64,000 nucleotides of DNA from Argyresthia goedartella (taxonomy: Eukaryota > Arthropoda > Insecta > Lepidoptera > Argyresthiidae): NCBI GenBank assembly GCA_949825045.1, contig OX463827.1, forward strand, positions 7,462,501 to 7,526,500, read 5' to 3'. Made by a program: the position numbers and the translations under genes. The notes under the pieces are model-generated. The model saw only the letters and a program-made list of their open reading frames with translations, was not told where the DNA came from and searched no databases. This document shows, piece by piece, positions 1 through 11,249 of the stretch (its first letter is position 1; every line of letters begins with the position of its first letter).

Positions 1-999
1 AGTCATGAACTTTTATATCAAAGTTATAGGTTTTTTGTTCATAAAGGTTATACAAGATAGCTCTACTTTTACGATTTCCAAATGTTGCCCAGTCATTAAA
101 TTTAGATTTACCGTTGTTGGCACAGATTTTCTTTAATTTAAAAACTGTATTAAATTCTGTTTGAATAATGTTGAAGAAGTCAGAATAGATTTTGTTAGGG
201 TTATGTTCATCAAAATCCGGTACTGGCAAATTTATATCTAACTTTTTCATATACGTCTCTAGTCTATGGGATGTAATAGGCCTATAAAATTATGGATCAG
301 TCCTATTTTTACTGGCAATTGGAAATGAAACTGTTTGACCACTGTGATCGGATGGTAAACAGTTAATTACATTTTAACTTGTGAATGCACAGTCATAAAA
401 AACCTTATCTAAGCAAGTTTGGCTGGTAAGTGTAATTCTAGTCGGCTCTAGAAATACATGACATAAATTAAATGATTTGAACAGAGTTATTAATCGTTGT
501 TTCAATGTTGTATCTACAAGCAAATCTACATTAAAATCACCAAAAAAAAATACTTTTTTCTGCTATTACAAAGTTTTATGAGGGCTTCCTCCATAATTTT
601 CTCGAACATTTCAAAATTGCCATGGCCGTTTTCATCTCTCGGAGGTCTGTAAACACAAACAATAATATGGCTATGGAACTCAACACAGGATACCTCTATT
701 TGTCTTTCTACAATAAGTGCATGAATATCTTTCCGTTGTTTCACCTTAATATTATTTTTAACTAAGATTAAAGAACCACCTCTATCAGCAGTCTTTCTAT
801 TGCAACAACTGACAATTTTGTAATTATTTATGTTAAAAGACATCATATTTTCCTTTAACCAGTGTTCTGTAATACAAATAACATCGGTGTCAGAATTATT
901 AAGAAATAATTCTAATATAAGTTCTTTGCCAGGTAGCCCCTGCATGTTTTGATGGGAAATATTTAAGTGGGGCTTACCCTTTGTCCTATAATTTTTCAT
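1..999 (-). pseudogene. LINE A ORF2 N-terminus: APE-type endonuclease
   Basis: The open part, 999-526, starts MKNYRTKGKPHLNISHQNMQG and shows endonuclease landmarks in order: the Asn motif ISHQNMQGL, the catalytic Glu motif CITEHWL, and CVYRPPRD. After a run of nine A (542-550, plus strand) the frame changes and the domain continues as GDFNVDLL, then CLDKVFYD, then LPSDHSGQ. These are the expected D-N, D-x and S-D-H blocks. A further stop lies near 292. The enzyme would nick target DNA to prime reverse transcription. The frameshift in the homopolymer could be a real lesion or a sequencing error; the other stop argues for decay. The ORF2 start is taken at the first Met after the ORF1 stop. Confidence 0.8.
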
Positions 1000-1073
1000 T
1001 TCATTGACAGAAAACCCCTGCTTATTTTGTAAAATTTTCTTACGTTTTGAGGGGTCCTCTTTTGTCGATCAAT

Positions 1074-2532
1074 CTAGTTTAAGACACTACTATTAGTACT
1101 AATACTAACTAAAACTGAAGGCGACTGAGTTATAGTATTTATAACTGTGTGGCATATATTATACGCTATTAATGTAGCTACTCGTTTTTTTGTTTTATCA
1201 GACAGGTACATAGTATCCTGAGTCAAAGTAAAGTTATGAATAAAATTATTCATGTCGAAATATAATATTGCATCACTTTGATGACAAGTTATATTGTATA
1301 GGTGCATGTTCATTCTATGTTCACTTTTATTTTGTTTCCCCGATAAATTAGAACAATAAGGAAAGTTACATAGAATAAACTTGCACTTCGTCTTATTGTA
1401 TAAATTGAGCGGTACATCTATACCGGTATCTAATGCACTCCGACTAATGTTTGAGTGGTTTCCTACCATAATAACAATGGTTGTATGTTCATCAAAATTC
1501 CCTTCAGCTATCTTTTTTATAATATCCTCAAAGGAACTATTAGGACAACAATTATTTGTCACTTGTTGCTTAAGGCCATAATGCAAAAACTTACCAAAAT
1601 CTACACCTACTATCGTATCTGAATAAACTACAGTTCTTTTGTTTGCTATTGTTCTTCCCTGAGCACGATTGGAGGTGAGTGGCGAGACACTCGTGTCGGA
1701 GTGCGGTGCGATGCACGTGCCAGCGGGCGGCACGGCATTCACGGTAGCGAGCGGTGCAACGCGCTTAACGGCGAGCGGCGCAGCCCTCGTGGCAGCGTGC
1801 AGCATGACACACAACTCAACAGGCAGCGCGACACGCGCTCGCGCTGATGAGCTGCGAGGTGCCTCCTCGACGACGACGGCGTTCCTATTTTTAGGTCGGG
1901 ACAGTACTGGGCGTTACAACACTCACGTTGAGGGGGGTCAAGACCAGAGTTTGTGATGTGGGCTCATCCTCCTTGCTGGTGTCATCCTCCTTGCTGGTCT
2001 CATCCTCCTCATCCTCAATTAGAATGCCTACAAATTCCGCGTTCTGGCGTTGTAGTTGTAGTAGCTCAGATGTTGCGGCTCTGAGTTCGACTAACTCACT
2101 CTGTTCTTTGCCATAACATTGGAATGCGTTTGCCAGGAGGTCACGTAGATGCTGGATTTCTATTCGGGCATCTTGGAGGTCTGACTTTAAACCTACATTT
2201 TCAGCCTCCAACTCCACCGGTGGTGTGTTACCGGTGTCAGATGTGATGATGGTGACCTCTCTGGTGGTAATCTCGAAGGGAGTGTTGTTAGGCTCGACTT
2301 CAGATATCGGGCAGTTCTCGTGAAGGCATTGTTGTGATTGTTGCGAAAGCTCGAGTACTCTCTGTAAATTTGTGTTGCTGTCTGCTATTATTTTATCTAG
2401 TTCAATTATTTGTTCTGCTTCTGATTGTAAGTATGCAGTAGCCATATTTTGCAGTTCAATCTCAAGTCGCCATATTTTCAGCTCTAAATCGGTGACCATT
2501 TTCTGATATTCTTCAGTTCTTTCCTGTAGCAA
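1074..2532 (-). pseudogene. LINE A ORF1: coiled coil plus SGNH-hydrolase-like domain
   Basis: Two open stretches in succession. The first (2532-1891, 213 aa) begins MLQERTEEYQKMVTDLELK and is rich in heptad Leu/Ile/Glu, so a coiled coil is likely; it ends in an acidic repeat (TSKEDDTSKEDE). The second (1814-1074, 246 aa) has an Ala/Pro-rich linker of degenerate 8-9-residue units (APLA-type). Then comes a domain with VVYSDTIVGV (block I-like), IVIMVGNHSNI (GxN-like block III) and a C-terminal LSDKTKKRVA stretch where SGNH enzymes carry D-x-x-H. Catalytic residues look degraded: the expected GDS is YSD and the late His is not evident. By family knowledge ORF1p binds RNA and trimerises. The frame break between the halves (about 1815-1890) lies in GC-rich repeated sequence. 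Confidence 0.6.
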
Positions 2533-2609
2533 TCTTGAAAATCCTGATTATTTTGTATTTTCCGGTGTCTGGCAACTGTTAAGCTTCTGTAGCTGCACAT
2601 CCGTTTATC

Positions 2610-2870
2610 TGGTGTTCCTAACAACGTAGGGCGCATAACTTAATCTACCGGCTAATGTGTCTTTGTCGGGTCCGCACTGTAATTTGCTATTAATAGATAT
2701 TCCAAGAAAAATGGTGTCATTAACTAATTCTTACGTGTGCTGTCCAACACTAAACCGGTCTCAATTTGCCTGAAATTTGGATGTGAAAATTTGATGAACT
2801 TAATTTTAATAGAGTGCAACAATAAATAAGCTCTGGTCTATTGAATTCTACTACCAATTAAAATAACGAA
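2610..2870 (-). mobile_element. CR1-type LINE fragment, D family (reverse transcriptase thumb region)
   Basis: The minus-strand reading contains IKFIKFSHPNFRQIET and later SADPTK, matching the segment between the catalytic site and C-terminus of LINE D1 at 10,830-11,050 (shared words such as ccggtctcaatttgcctga versus ctggtctcaacttgcctga on the plus strand). It is a short decayed scrap directly upstream, in minus-strand terms, of LINE A's 5' end. It may be an independent insertion point. Boundaries are approximate. Confidence 0.6.
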
Positions 2871-3015
2871 TACAAATTAGTGTAGCCGTTTGAGAGCTTC
2901 GGGGCGTTGGTGCTTCATAATTATTTATTTATATATTATTTAAATAATAATAGTTCAACATTACAGACTAATCCAAGACGCTGTACAATAAATAAATAAT
3001 TATAATAATAAATAA

Positions 3016-3050
<35 letters not shown>

Positions 3051-4099
3051 CCCAACCTTACCTATCATAACAGGATATCCTAATGCGGTAGGTATATAAA
3101 ATCTTACAACTTACAAAATACAACAAACAAAATACTTTATTTTAACCTATCTTCTCAATAACACAGCACAAATTTGTGAATTCAGACAGAGTAGAACCAA
3201 ACACATCAATTTCCTCCGCCTGTAGATTAATAATGCGGATGGTTCTGGTGAGCGGTGCGCGGGAAAGCAGACACGTGCGCGCGCGCGCGGCACCTGCAGC
3301 AGCGGTGGCGTCCGGCGACGACTTACATACCCGTCCGGCGTCCGGCATTGACTCATCTCTACCACTGTATGCTTGTGATTGTGTTAGCGATACTTACTTA
3401 TTACGCTTAACGTTCGAAATTACTGTCATTTAGCTCATCATGGTAGCTGTCGCCGATAGTTACCGTGGTTACCAACTGTGATTACCATGTATGATTCAGT
3501 TTGCAGTAGCAGTCTGCTCAATGACCGCTTACGTAATGCTAACCTGTATAGTATAGTAAGGTTTATATTACTTTTCAATAAACAAATAAATAAAAAATAA
3601 TAAAAAATAACCTGCACTCTTGTCGTATGTACATCAATTCTGGTTGTGTACTAAAGCTATCAATTCAGTTTCGTTTGTTTGTTATGTTCGCAAACACGGG
3701 GCATTGTTGATCTCGTAGCGTTTGTGTCCCGCTTTTTATTTGCGGACTGCTTGTTTGTACAAAACTATGGTGGAAAATAGTGCGCCACAAAAGTGGACGC
3801 AACTGAATATTGTTAAAATAGTCCAAACAGAAAAAAACGTAAACATAACTACTAAAACATAGCATCACGTCTTCTGTCATACGGGGTGTCAGATAGCACA
3901 GTTGTGCTCACGCATAGCCAGATATTAATTTTTGCGTGACAGGGGGCTAGCCCATAAACATTCAGGCACATAAGTTGCTTTTTAGTATCTCATGATATCT
4001 TCTGGCTCAGTGGCGTGCATCGACTTTTTACTTAAAAAAAATTCAGAGGGTCAAGTCTTACAACAAAAAAAACTTATAACTTATATGATAAATAGCCAA
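2871..4099. other. Non-coding interval, AT repeats and one CpG-rich patch
   Basis: No recognisable gene. A block of AATA/TTTA repeats lies at about 2925-3050; its two halves are mutually inverted (AATAAATA runs followed by TTATTTAT runs), so it could fold back. A short CpG-rich patch with an alternating GC run lies near 3265-3345. The ORFs across it are short, overlap on both strands and resemble no family I know. Confidence 0.6.
2985..3050. repeat. AATA/TTTA microsatellite with inverted halves
   Basis: AATAAATAATTATAATAATA is followed by at least seven TTTA-type units ending just before CCCAACC. The first half is the approximate reverse complement of the second. Simple-sequence DNA; no function is inferred. 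Confidence 0.85.
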
Positions 4100-4262
4100 A
4101 GCCCAGGGTTTTTTTTTTCTTCCCATTCAGGATTCGAACCTGGAAACTCTCGCTTGTGACACAGTACCTCGAACCTCCCAGAACCGGGATTGAAGCCCAT
4201 ATCACCTTCGTGTTAAGCGAGCGTTTAACCACGTCTCTGTAGATAATTTCATCCGAGCAAGG
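4100..4262 (-). mobile_element. tRNA-derived SINE, possibly dimeric, minus strand
   Basis: On the minus strand a tRNA-like head reads ACGTGGTTAAACGCTCGC (A-box region), then GGGCTTCAATCCCGG (B-box-like). A second, perfect B box, GGTTCGAATCCTG, lies about 65 bp further on and is followed by an A-rich stretch. RNA polymerase III A and B boxes in this order, with an A-rich tail, define a tRNA-derived SINE. Two B boxes suggest a dimer or one unit inserted into another. It cannot be a working tRNA gene because no acceptor-stem pairing is evident. Confidence 0.6.
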
Positions 4263-4509
4263 ATTAAAAAAAACATAATACCTTCGTCAACGATATTCAT
4301 TTCAATTTGCTGCAGAAAATTGCACATTTTGTCCCGGCACCTTTAGAAAAAGCAAACTTGGCGTTATTGCTAATTGCGTTTCACACTGGCATTATAGGCC
4401 TGTTTGTTCCCGAAGACGTTCCCTTTTGCTGAAGAGTTAACAAAAAGACTGGCTATTACAGTTAGAGAGGCGGGCCTTTCCAATTTATTTGGCTTTTATG
4501 ATGTCCTCT

Positions 4510-4625
4510 ACGACGTATCCGTCGACGGCGACACCCTGTCAGTTTCTGGCATGCACTCGGGGTGATTTGCAAAGCCGAACTTGGTTTTGAACGAGCTGCT
4601 GCATACGTTGCACTGTAACTATCCG
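4510..4625 (-). pseudogene. Possible C2HC zinc-finger scrap
   Basis: One minus-strand frame reads LQCNVCSSSFKTKFGFANHP then EC, a C-x2-C-x12-H-x2-C pattern, followed by a stop-bounded Ser/Thr/Pro-rich stretch. It is flanked by stops on both sides. Single N-terminal zinc fingers of this type occur in several insect LINE proteins, so a transposon remnant is more likely than a host gene. There is no start codon, no length and no neighbouring context to confirm it. Confidence 0.25.
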
Positions 4626-4687
4626 CTTGTATTGTATTGTATTATAGGAGACCTTGGGGCGAGTCTTTCGATCGTGGCGTTTAGCGT

Positions 4688-7221
4688 CTAGTTCTGCAAG
4701 ACGGGCATCTTCAAACTGTTGAGTTCCTTTTTTGCTATTCCTTTATCTGTTGAGTTACCCCAAAATATTACACCATATCTTAATATTGATCCTGCATAGG
4801 CGTGGTATGCAGCTAGAGCTGCCTTTTGGTTTGTGACCTTTGAAACTCTGTATAGTGCATAAGAGCATTGTGCCAATCTTTTGCAAACGCTGTAAACTTG
4901 CTCTTTCCATGAAAGATTATTGTCAATTTGCAGACCTAGAAAATTGGTTTTCCCGAATGTCTAACATTTAGGTTATACTTCGGGTCGCCTCGAAGAGCAA
5001 ATGACATCCGCTTTGTTTTACTTAAGTTAATGTTAAGGTTGTTTCTTCCTAGCCATTCTATTATAGAACCTAGTGCGTTATTAATATTTATCTGATGATT
5101 TTCGAGATTTTCGTGTCTAAATACAACTGCTGTCATCAGCTAATAAAAACATGGGATGTTTTGTTATTTTGGGGAGGTCATTAATGTATATAAGAAAGAG
5201 TAGCGAGCCTAGTACACTCCCCTGTGGTACACCAAAAGACACAGTTAGTGCCTTCGAATAGTATTTTATATCCTCTTTAGTGTTAGGGCAAATTTTGTTT
5301 ATTTGAGTCATTTGTTTCCTACCACTTAAGTAAGATTTTATAAGTTCAAGAATATTCCCTCTAACTCCGTATGATTCTAGTTTATTTAGAAGTGTAGAGT
5401 GATCGACAAAATCAAAGGCCTTCGTTAAGTCCATGTAAAATGCCGATACTGGTACTCTGTCGTCTATGCTTATAGACACTTTAAGAAGAAAGTCATATAT
5501 GGCCATATCTATTGTTAAGTTCTTTCTAAAACCTTTTTGTTCTGGAGCGAGAATATTATTATTTTCAAGGTAGTTATAAAGTTGATTATAGATCACTTTC
5601 TCAAATTTCTTTGAAATTATAGGAATAAGAGCAATTGGTCTGTAGAATGTCATGTTTTCCTTATTTTCCTTTTAAAATACTGGTTTGATTATTGAGGTTT
5701 TAAGTCTCTCTGGGAAAGTACCATTTTTCAATATAGAGGTTAGTAATGTGGGTGATGACTGGGGCGGCTATTTCAACAGCAACTTCCTTTATAACCTTCG
5801 TTGTGATATCATCGTTGCCTACGCTGTTTGTATTCTTCAAACTCTTAATAATAATAAATAATATATCACGATTAGTTGTTGGAGACATGAACGTTGAATT
5901 GCATATTCTCATTTGATTTTTATTTGCGTTGCAAGTTTTGCCATTGTTGGATACTTGGGTAATATAAAATTCATTAAAAGATTCAGCTATTTCCTGAGGG
6001 TCTGTTATTTCTCTATTACTATACATAATTTTATTTATTTCTTCTTTTAGATCTTTATTTCTTATAGAATTATTTATTATTTGCCATGTCATTTTGGATT
6101 TATTTAGTGATGTCAATATTTGGTAATTATTTTGGGATTTTTGTGTTAAGTTTATTATTTGGTTCAATTTTTTTGAGTATAATTTAAGTGTTTTGTTTAT
6201 TTTCCAAGCATGGATTGGTTCTATATTTCCACAGTAGCATGCGTTTCCGTTTTGAACAAAGTTTAATCCCTCGTGATATCCACTTTGGTTGTTTTCTCGT
6301 GGTATCTTTAATTCTGGTAACTGGAAAACAAAGGTTGTAGAACATTTTAAACAGGTCATGAAATGCGTTGAAAGCTTCTTTTGCGTTGCGGCATGAGAGA
6401 ATATCGTGATATGTCAAGCCTGATAAGCATTCCTGAAATCTATGAATGTTTTCATGGCACATATTTCTTTTTATTGTAAACCAGAAGGGGAAGATACAGG
6501 TCTTCTTCACAGGAAAACGAAATATTTGTGCCGTATGGTCCGACATGGCTAACTCAACCACTTCATATGTGCATCCTTTTATATTGTGCCCTATATTATC
6601 AATACATGTTTGACTTCTAATTCGAGTTAGTTTATTGATAGACAGTTTTAAGTTTTATGATGCTAATAGGTTGTCAAATTGTAATGATGCTCTACTTCTC
6701 TTAAGCCTGTCTATAATAAAATCGCCACACAAAATTACATTTTTTTATTTTAATTTTGCAAAGTCAAGAACTGCTTCCACAGTGTTAAAGAATGTATTGT
6801 AGCTTGCGGTTGTGCATACGGGGACTCTATAAATACATATTATTATTGTGTCGTGGGCCAATAATTTTATCGCACTGCATTCGACTACATTCGGGATACT
6901 TTTCTGGTTAACTTCGTCCACTACTTTGTATTTAAGATGGTTGTTGATCAGGATACAGGAAACTCCGGCTATATTTTTTCTTGAAAATGAAGTTGCAAGT
7001 AAGTAGTTAGGTATGTTTAAACATTGATTATCACTTTCAATCATATTATGTTCCGTAATGCATAAAATGACAATATTTTCATTTTTATTTTTTAAGTCAT
7101 CTAAATTAATTGTCAATATATGTTGTTTACTAACTAGTCCGTCTATATTTTGATGTAGAATATTAAGTGTGGTATAGATAAATTTGTTTCCTATATTTTT
7201 GATATCATTGGATTTATTCAT
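4688..7221 (-). pseudogene. LINE B ORF2: endonuclease plus reverse transcriptase
   Basis: The endonuclease part shows NILHQNIDGL, ITEHNM, CIYRVP and, after a stop near 6745, GDFIIDRL and AMSDHTAQ: the Asn, Glu, Asp-Asn-like and Asp-His blocks of APE-type nucleases. The reverse transcriptase part shows FYRPIALIPI, YMDLTKAFDFVDH (motif A), FGVPQGSVLG (motif B) and LADDSS (motif C, with both aspartates kept). NINLSKTKRM and a thumb region follow. The enzyme would copy LINE RNA at the nicked target. At least four frame breaks separate these pieces. The first Met of the 7221 ORF is used as the nominal start because it follows the ORF1 stop closely. Confidence 0.85.
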
Positions 7222-7237
7222 TGTAAGGGGGTTAGTA

Positions 7238-8862
7238 TCACATTTTTTTTGTAGAGTCTCGAAAAAGTTTATCAGTATTATTATATGCGACCCTTTTGGA
7301 TGGGGAAAATGGGATGGTCCCTTTCATACTGACAGGTTCTTTGGTGTTACTGAAATTTAAGTCTTCAGGGGTTTGACGTATTTTAGTGACTCTACTAAAA
7401 TAGAAGGGCATTGTTCCGGGCTTCGCGATTGTGTCCTTGAGGACTCTATGTGTGTGTAAGTCTGCATGTGTAATGTATGCTTGTTCAATTTTCTTTACCT
7501 TATAGCTTAAGTATTTGTGGTCGTAGTCATATTGGTTCAATGCTATATTGAGCTCTTGACACAGAATATGTACACGATGAGCTCCTTTATAATTGTTATT
7601 TACTTTTACAAATGTACAATTGTCAAATTGTTGACATAATAATTGTAACATTTGGTTTAATTTAAACTCATTAAGGTAGCGGTTAAGTCCTACACTTAGT
7701 ACAAAAATCGGACACTTTGGTAAAGTCTTCAAGGCTGCAGACAGTTCGATATTGATTCTTGTAGGATTTCTATCATTTTACCCCATTGATAGTACGATCC
7801 TATCTTCGCAAGTTATGTCAAAGAGAATGCACGTATTAAGGATCTCTTCGCTTGAAACATCTGGTTTCAGGAAGGATACAACCTCGTAGCTTTCTTGCCA
7901 TTGTCTTTTTTGTCGTCTCATTTCAGATAGTTTAGAGGCAGCTCCGATACATTGTTTACCTACAAATATAAATATTCAATTTGGTTTTACTCGAGGAAAT
8001 GCGTTCTTTTTAGGTCCGATGACAGGGCTTGTTTGTGTTTGTGCAGTTTTGGTAAAGTTTCTTCGCGTAACTCTACATTCACTTTTACTTTGACATACTC
8101 AGATTGTTCTTCAATAGTAGTGTTACGTATATTCACCTCTTCTCTCGGCTCTATATTGAACACTACCGAAGGTTCACTGGTGCACTGTTCTTGTAGAGTT
8201 ATATTTTTTTCTGGGTCACCTCTTTCTTTTCTAGTAAATACGAGTGCAGCATGGGACTTCAGATTCTCATTCAGATCGTTGTTTAATCGTAAGTGTCTTC
8301 TGTTGTTGTCAATAGTTTTGTTTAAGGGTACGTTTTGCCAGAGGCAATTATAACGAGAGCGACATCTTCGGGAGTGAAGTAAAAGGCTTGAGATGCGCGC
8401 AAATACTAGACTAATTTATTATAGGAAATACTAATCTTATATACAACTTACTACAAAACTACGTGATGAATATAAATATATTGAATATGATGAATATATA
8501 TATAAATATATAAATACCTTATCTGTGACGGTCGTCAACTTATCTTAACATTACGTGGAAATATGACTAACATAGTCGACCGGCACATACGTGGTTAGCA
8601 ATTTGTTGCATTTTTCTAATTCATTCATAAGAGCTTGATTTTCCAGGTTTAGGTTTTCTATTTCATTTTCCGCTGTCATAAGTTCGCTTTTGAGAGCTCC
8701 GACTTCTTCAAAACTTATAACGAATGTTTGTACGTCGTCCACAGAGATGTTTGGTAAGCTCAGCAGGCTATTATTAAGTACAAGGGAGGAGAGGGATAAA
8801 TCCTTTAATGAGATAGATCTATACACATTTCTTTGTGTAACATAATCTGGAGTTCTATCCAT
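7238..8862 (-). pseudogene. LINE B ORF1: coiled coil plus SGNH-hydrolase-like domain
   Basis: The N-terminal 103 aa (8862-8551) start MDRTPDYVTQRNVYRS and contain a heptad-rich segment, LKSELMTAENEIENLNLENQ, typical of ORF1 coiled coils. Further on, at about 7800-7760, the frame reads ITCEDRIVLSMG, then a stop codon, then NDRNPTRI, which matches the GxND block III of SGNH hydrolases. The 7732-7238 stretch continues with CPIFVLSVGLNRYLNEF and then ITHADLHTHR, a D-x-x-H-like end. The same plan is seen in LINE A. The first block (GDS) is not clearly visible. Known CR1 ORF1 proteins carry such an esterase, of unclear use in retrotransposition. Confidence 0.6.
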
Positions 8863-8880
8863 TGATAAGAGGGTTGATAA

Positions 8881-9239
8881 TGGTACAAATTATGAAGTAC
8901 CACAATACGGTGTATAGATTTCTTGTCAGACTGGTGGTGCCCTCTGTTGTGGAATCTTAGAGTTTTTAGCAAAGCGTTTCGTTAATCTGTGGTTCTCACA
9001 GTTTTTGTGACTGGCCACACTGTTAGCTATCAGTTGAGGAGGTGACAGTTTCAGACTGCTGATTCGTGTTATTGTGTGAGGCTCGACGATGTCTATTTTC
9101 TTTTTTATATTTTCTTTGTTTTATCCAGTGTATAAATGTGTGAGTGCAGTTTGAAGTAACGGAAAACAGCAAGTATACCTGGAAAAGCCTTTTGTTCCCT
9201 GGAAAACTCGTGCTTCTCTATGTTCACAGGTTCAGACAC
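8881..9239. other. Possible LINE B 5' untranslated region; nothing else recognised
   Basis: About 360 bp without coding signal sit between the first ORF1 Met of LINE B and the 3' end of LINE C, both on the minus strand. The position suggests the 5' leader of LINE B, but no second copy is present in the window to confirm the boundary. Confidence 0.35.
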
Positions 9240-9249
9240 AACTTTGGGG

Positions 9250-10075
9250 TTAGATGTTCAGTATCTGCTTGTTTTGTCCAAGGTAAACCACTTTAAACTG
9301 TATTTTAGTATAAATTATGATCGGACGATGAAAAAAATCAATGTTTGCAAGTAAAGGGCAGTGTTGCCAAGTGATTCTCAAAACGGAATAAAGAGTGTGA
9401 GAGTCTCGGCGACGACGAATCGGAAGCCACCCCAACTCTTTGTGATATTGAGAAACATGGTCGAATTTGCGCAGTCCGAAGATAAACCGAATCCCGAGAT
9501 TCTGAAGACGCTCGAGTTCATTCAGAATCTCTTCGTTCGCACTCGCCCAGGCAACATCGGCATAGTCGATTAGTGGCATGAGAAGGGAATATACAAGGGT
9601 AATTTTGGTCTGCCATGGCAAGAAGTTCTGCAGTCGCCTGAGGAAAGGAAAGACACAAAGACCCGTCTGCTGACCTCGCAGACATGTGGCGACCAACACA
9701 GCTGGTTATCAAATATGACAAGGTTTTTCGCCTTAGCAGTGTACTCTATTGTAGTACCATTATAAGTTACAGAAACAATATGTTTCTGTAACAAGGAAAG
9801 AGATTGCTTGGTTCCAATAATCATTGCTTGCGATTTTATCGGGTTAACCAACAGCCCGTGGGACAAGGCCCAGTCCTTCACATTCTCGAGGTCAACATAC
9901 AAGATCTCCACGGATGAAACTCAATTGCAGGGGAAAAAGAGGCAATAGATTTGGAGATCATAAGCGAAGAGAATATACGAAGAAGAAAGAATGTCGGAGA
10001 TGGAGTTGATAAAGACTGTAAACAGGAGAGGAGAAAGAATTCCACCTTGAGGCACTCCTAAGGTTAGATCACGCC
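9250..10075 (-). pseudogene. LINE C reverse transcriptase, motif B to C-terminus
   Basis: The minus-strand translation shows GVPQGGILSPLLF (motif B) and ILFAYDLQI, where motif C F/YADDLQI has lost one catalytic Asp (ADD changed to AYD). It continues with HGLLVNPIKSQAMIIG, VTYNGTTIEYTAKAKNLVIF and LRKFDHVSQYHKELGWLPI, the usual thumb and C-terminal landmarks. A frame break occurs near 9600-9700. With the altered active site and shifts the protein is dead. A related tail is seen in LINE J (VTYNGTLIMYSDKAKNLGI). Confidence 0.75.
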
Positions 10076-11249
10076 ATTCAAAGTCAAAGTCAAAGTCAAA
10101 GCACTTTATTACTGTAGATATTTACATATACTTAACAAATGTAATTTTTTGCCTCTTCTCTACTTGGGACCGCTGCTGAAGAAGTAGGGGGTAAAAACTC
10201 CCACAGATTGATTTTTAGATCTCTTTTAAAAATTGGTTGTGCTTAACAAATACAAATATGTTTTTTTTATTATTTTGATTAATTAGCAGGAATAAATAAT
10301 TACAAAATTATTAACAGCAAGGTCTATGTTTTACCCCATATTGTCCTGTAATCTTGAACATTGTAATATCCCTTTTTCGACAAAGTCGCTTTAACATGCT
10401 TTTTAAATTGCTCAAATGGCAATTTCAACATCTCCAGAGGTATCTTATTGTAGAGAATGTACTGACCCTTGAAAGAATTGCTAACCTTCGCGAGTCTAAA
10501 CCGCGGCGCACATAGTCTGTGATTATTTCTTAGGTAAACAGAACAGCTATCGCTAAGTTTGGAAAGTGTGGTAAGGTTTTTGAGTACATACATTATATTT
10601 TCGAAAATAAATTGATTAGCTATAGTTAATATGTCAATTTCTTTAAAAAGCTCTAAGTAGTAGTCTGTTCGTTTTAAATATAAATTGCTCGAATAGCTCT
10701 TTTCTGTAAAATAAAAATAGTTTGAATATCCGCTGCTTTCCCCCACAACAAGATACCATAGGAGATGACACTATGAAAGTAATTAAAATATACTAGCCTA
10801 GATGTAGCCACATCCGTACTTTGTATGATGTTCCTAACAGCGTAAGCCACAGAACTTTATTTAGGTACCAGCTAATTTATCTTTGTGGGATCCCCACTGC
10901 AATTTGTTATCAATGGTTATTCCAAGGAACTTTGTATCATTTACTTATTCTAACATGCTGTTTTCTACACTTAACTGGTCTCAACTTGCCTGACATTTGA
11001 AAGTGAGAATTTGATACATTTGGTTTTACCAGCGTTTAACAATAAATTATTAACTGTAAACCAATTCAAGGTTAAAGACAATACACCATTAACATCATCA
11101 ATATCTCCTTTTTGTCTTTCAATTTTGAAGACCATTGAAGTATCATCAGCAAACAACTCTAAGTCAGTCAATTTCTCCACCATGAAAGGGAGATCGTTAA
11201 CATAAACCATGAATAAGAAAGGGCCTATTATGGAACCTTGTGGAACGAT
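10076..11249 (-). mobile_element. LINE D1, CR1-type 3' fragment inserted in LINE C
   Basis: A minus-strand, 5'-truncated element that begins at motif B (VPQGSIIGPFLF) and ends in a (CAAAGT)n tail on the plus strand at 10,079-10,102. Such short 3'-tail repeats, in place of poly(A), are typical of CR1-group LINEs. The flanks read as one LINE C protein, so this is a later insertion. The same family recurs at 13,570-15,343 (plus strand, with TTTGAC tail) and 2610-2870. Confidence 0.85.
10324..11249 (-). pseudogene. LINE D1 reverse transcriptase C-terminal half
   Basis: 11,249-10,971 reads VPQGSIIGPFLFMVYVNDLP (motif B), then LELFADDTSMVFK (motif C with both Asp) and LLLNAGKTKCIKF. 10,746-10,324 (140 aa) is the C-terminal domain, with LYLKRTDYYLELFKEIDI, SCSVYLRNNHRL and FKKHVKATLSKKGYYNV. 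The segment between is broken by stops. The C-terminal domain is well conserved with the plus-strand copy D2, so the family was active relatively recently. Confidence 0.8.

Larger units (their letters stand above)
1..2540 (-). mobile_element. LINE A, CR1-like non-LTR retrotransposon, 5' part (cut by window edge)
   Basis: On the minus strand a two-ORF LINE runs from about 2540 down past base 1. ORF1 (2532-1074) has a coiled coil and then a hydrolase-like domain. ORF2 (999 downward) starts with an APE-type endonuclease, and only about 75 bp separate the two ORFs. This order is that of CR1-group LINEs, whose ORF1 often carries an esterase-like domain. The reverse transcriptase would lie left of the window. 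A homopolymer frameshift and stops make this copy inactive. The 5' boundary near 2540 is approximate; a different CR1-type fragment lies immediately beyond it. Confidence 0.8.
4640..8880 (-). mobile_element. LINE B, CR1-like non-LTR retrotransposon, nearly full length, decayed
   Basis: On the minus strand the order is ORF1 coiled coil (8862-8551), ORF1 hydrolase-like part (about 7830-7238), ORF2 endonuclease (7221 to about 6540), linker (6561-5700), reverse transcriptase (5653-4936) and C-terminal region (4876-4688). This is the standard CR1-group plan. Many stops and frame changes show that it is dead. The 3' end is uncertain: recognisable protein stops near 4700 and a TTGTA-rich repeat (plus strand 4628-4645) may be the 3' tail. 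The 360 bp above 8880 may be its 5' untranslated region. Confidence 0.85.

Noticed and set aside
2985..3050. CRISPR-like array or replication origin
   Set aside because: Simple TTTA repeats without spacers in a eukaryotic genome.
3240..3345. CpG island or promoter
   Set aside because: Only about 100 bp, dominated by an alternating GC run, with no TATA, initiator or downstream gene; insect promoters are rarely CpG islands.
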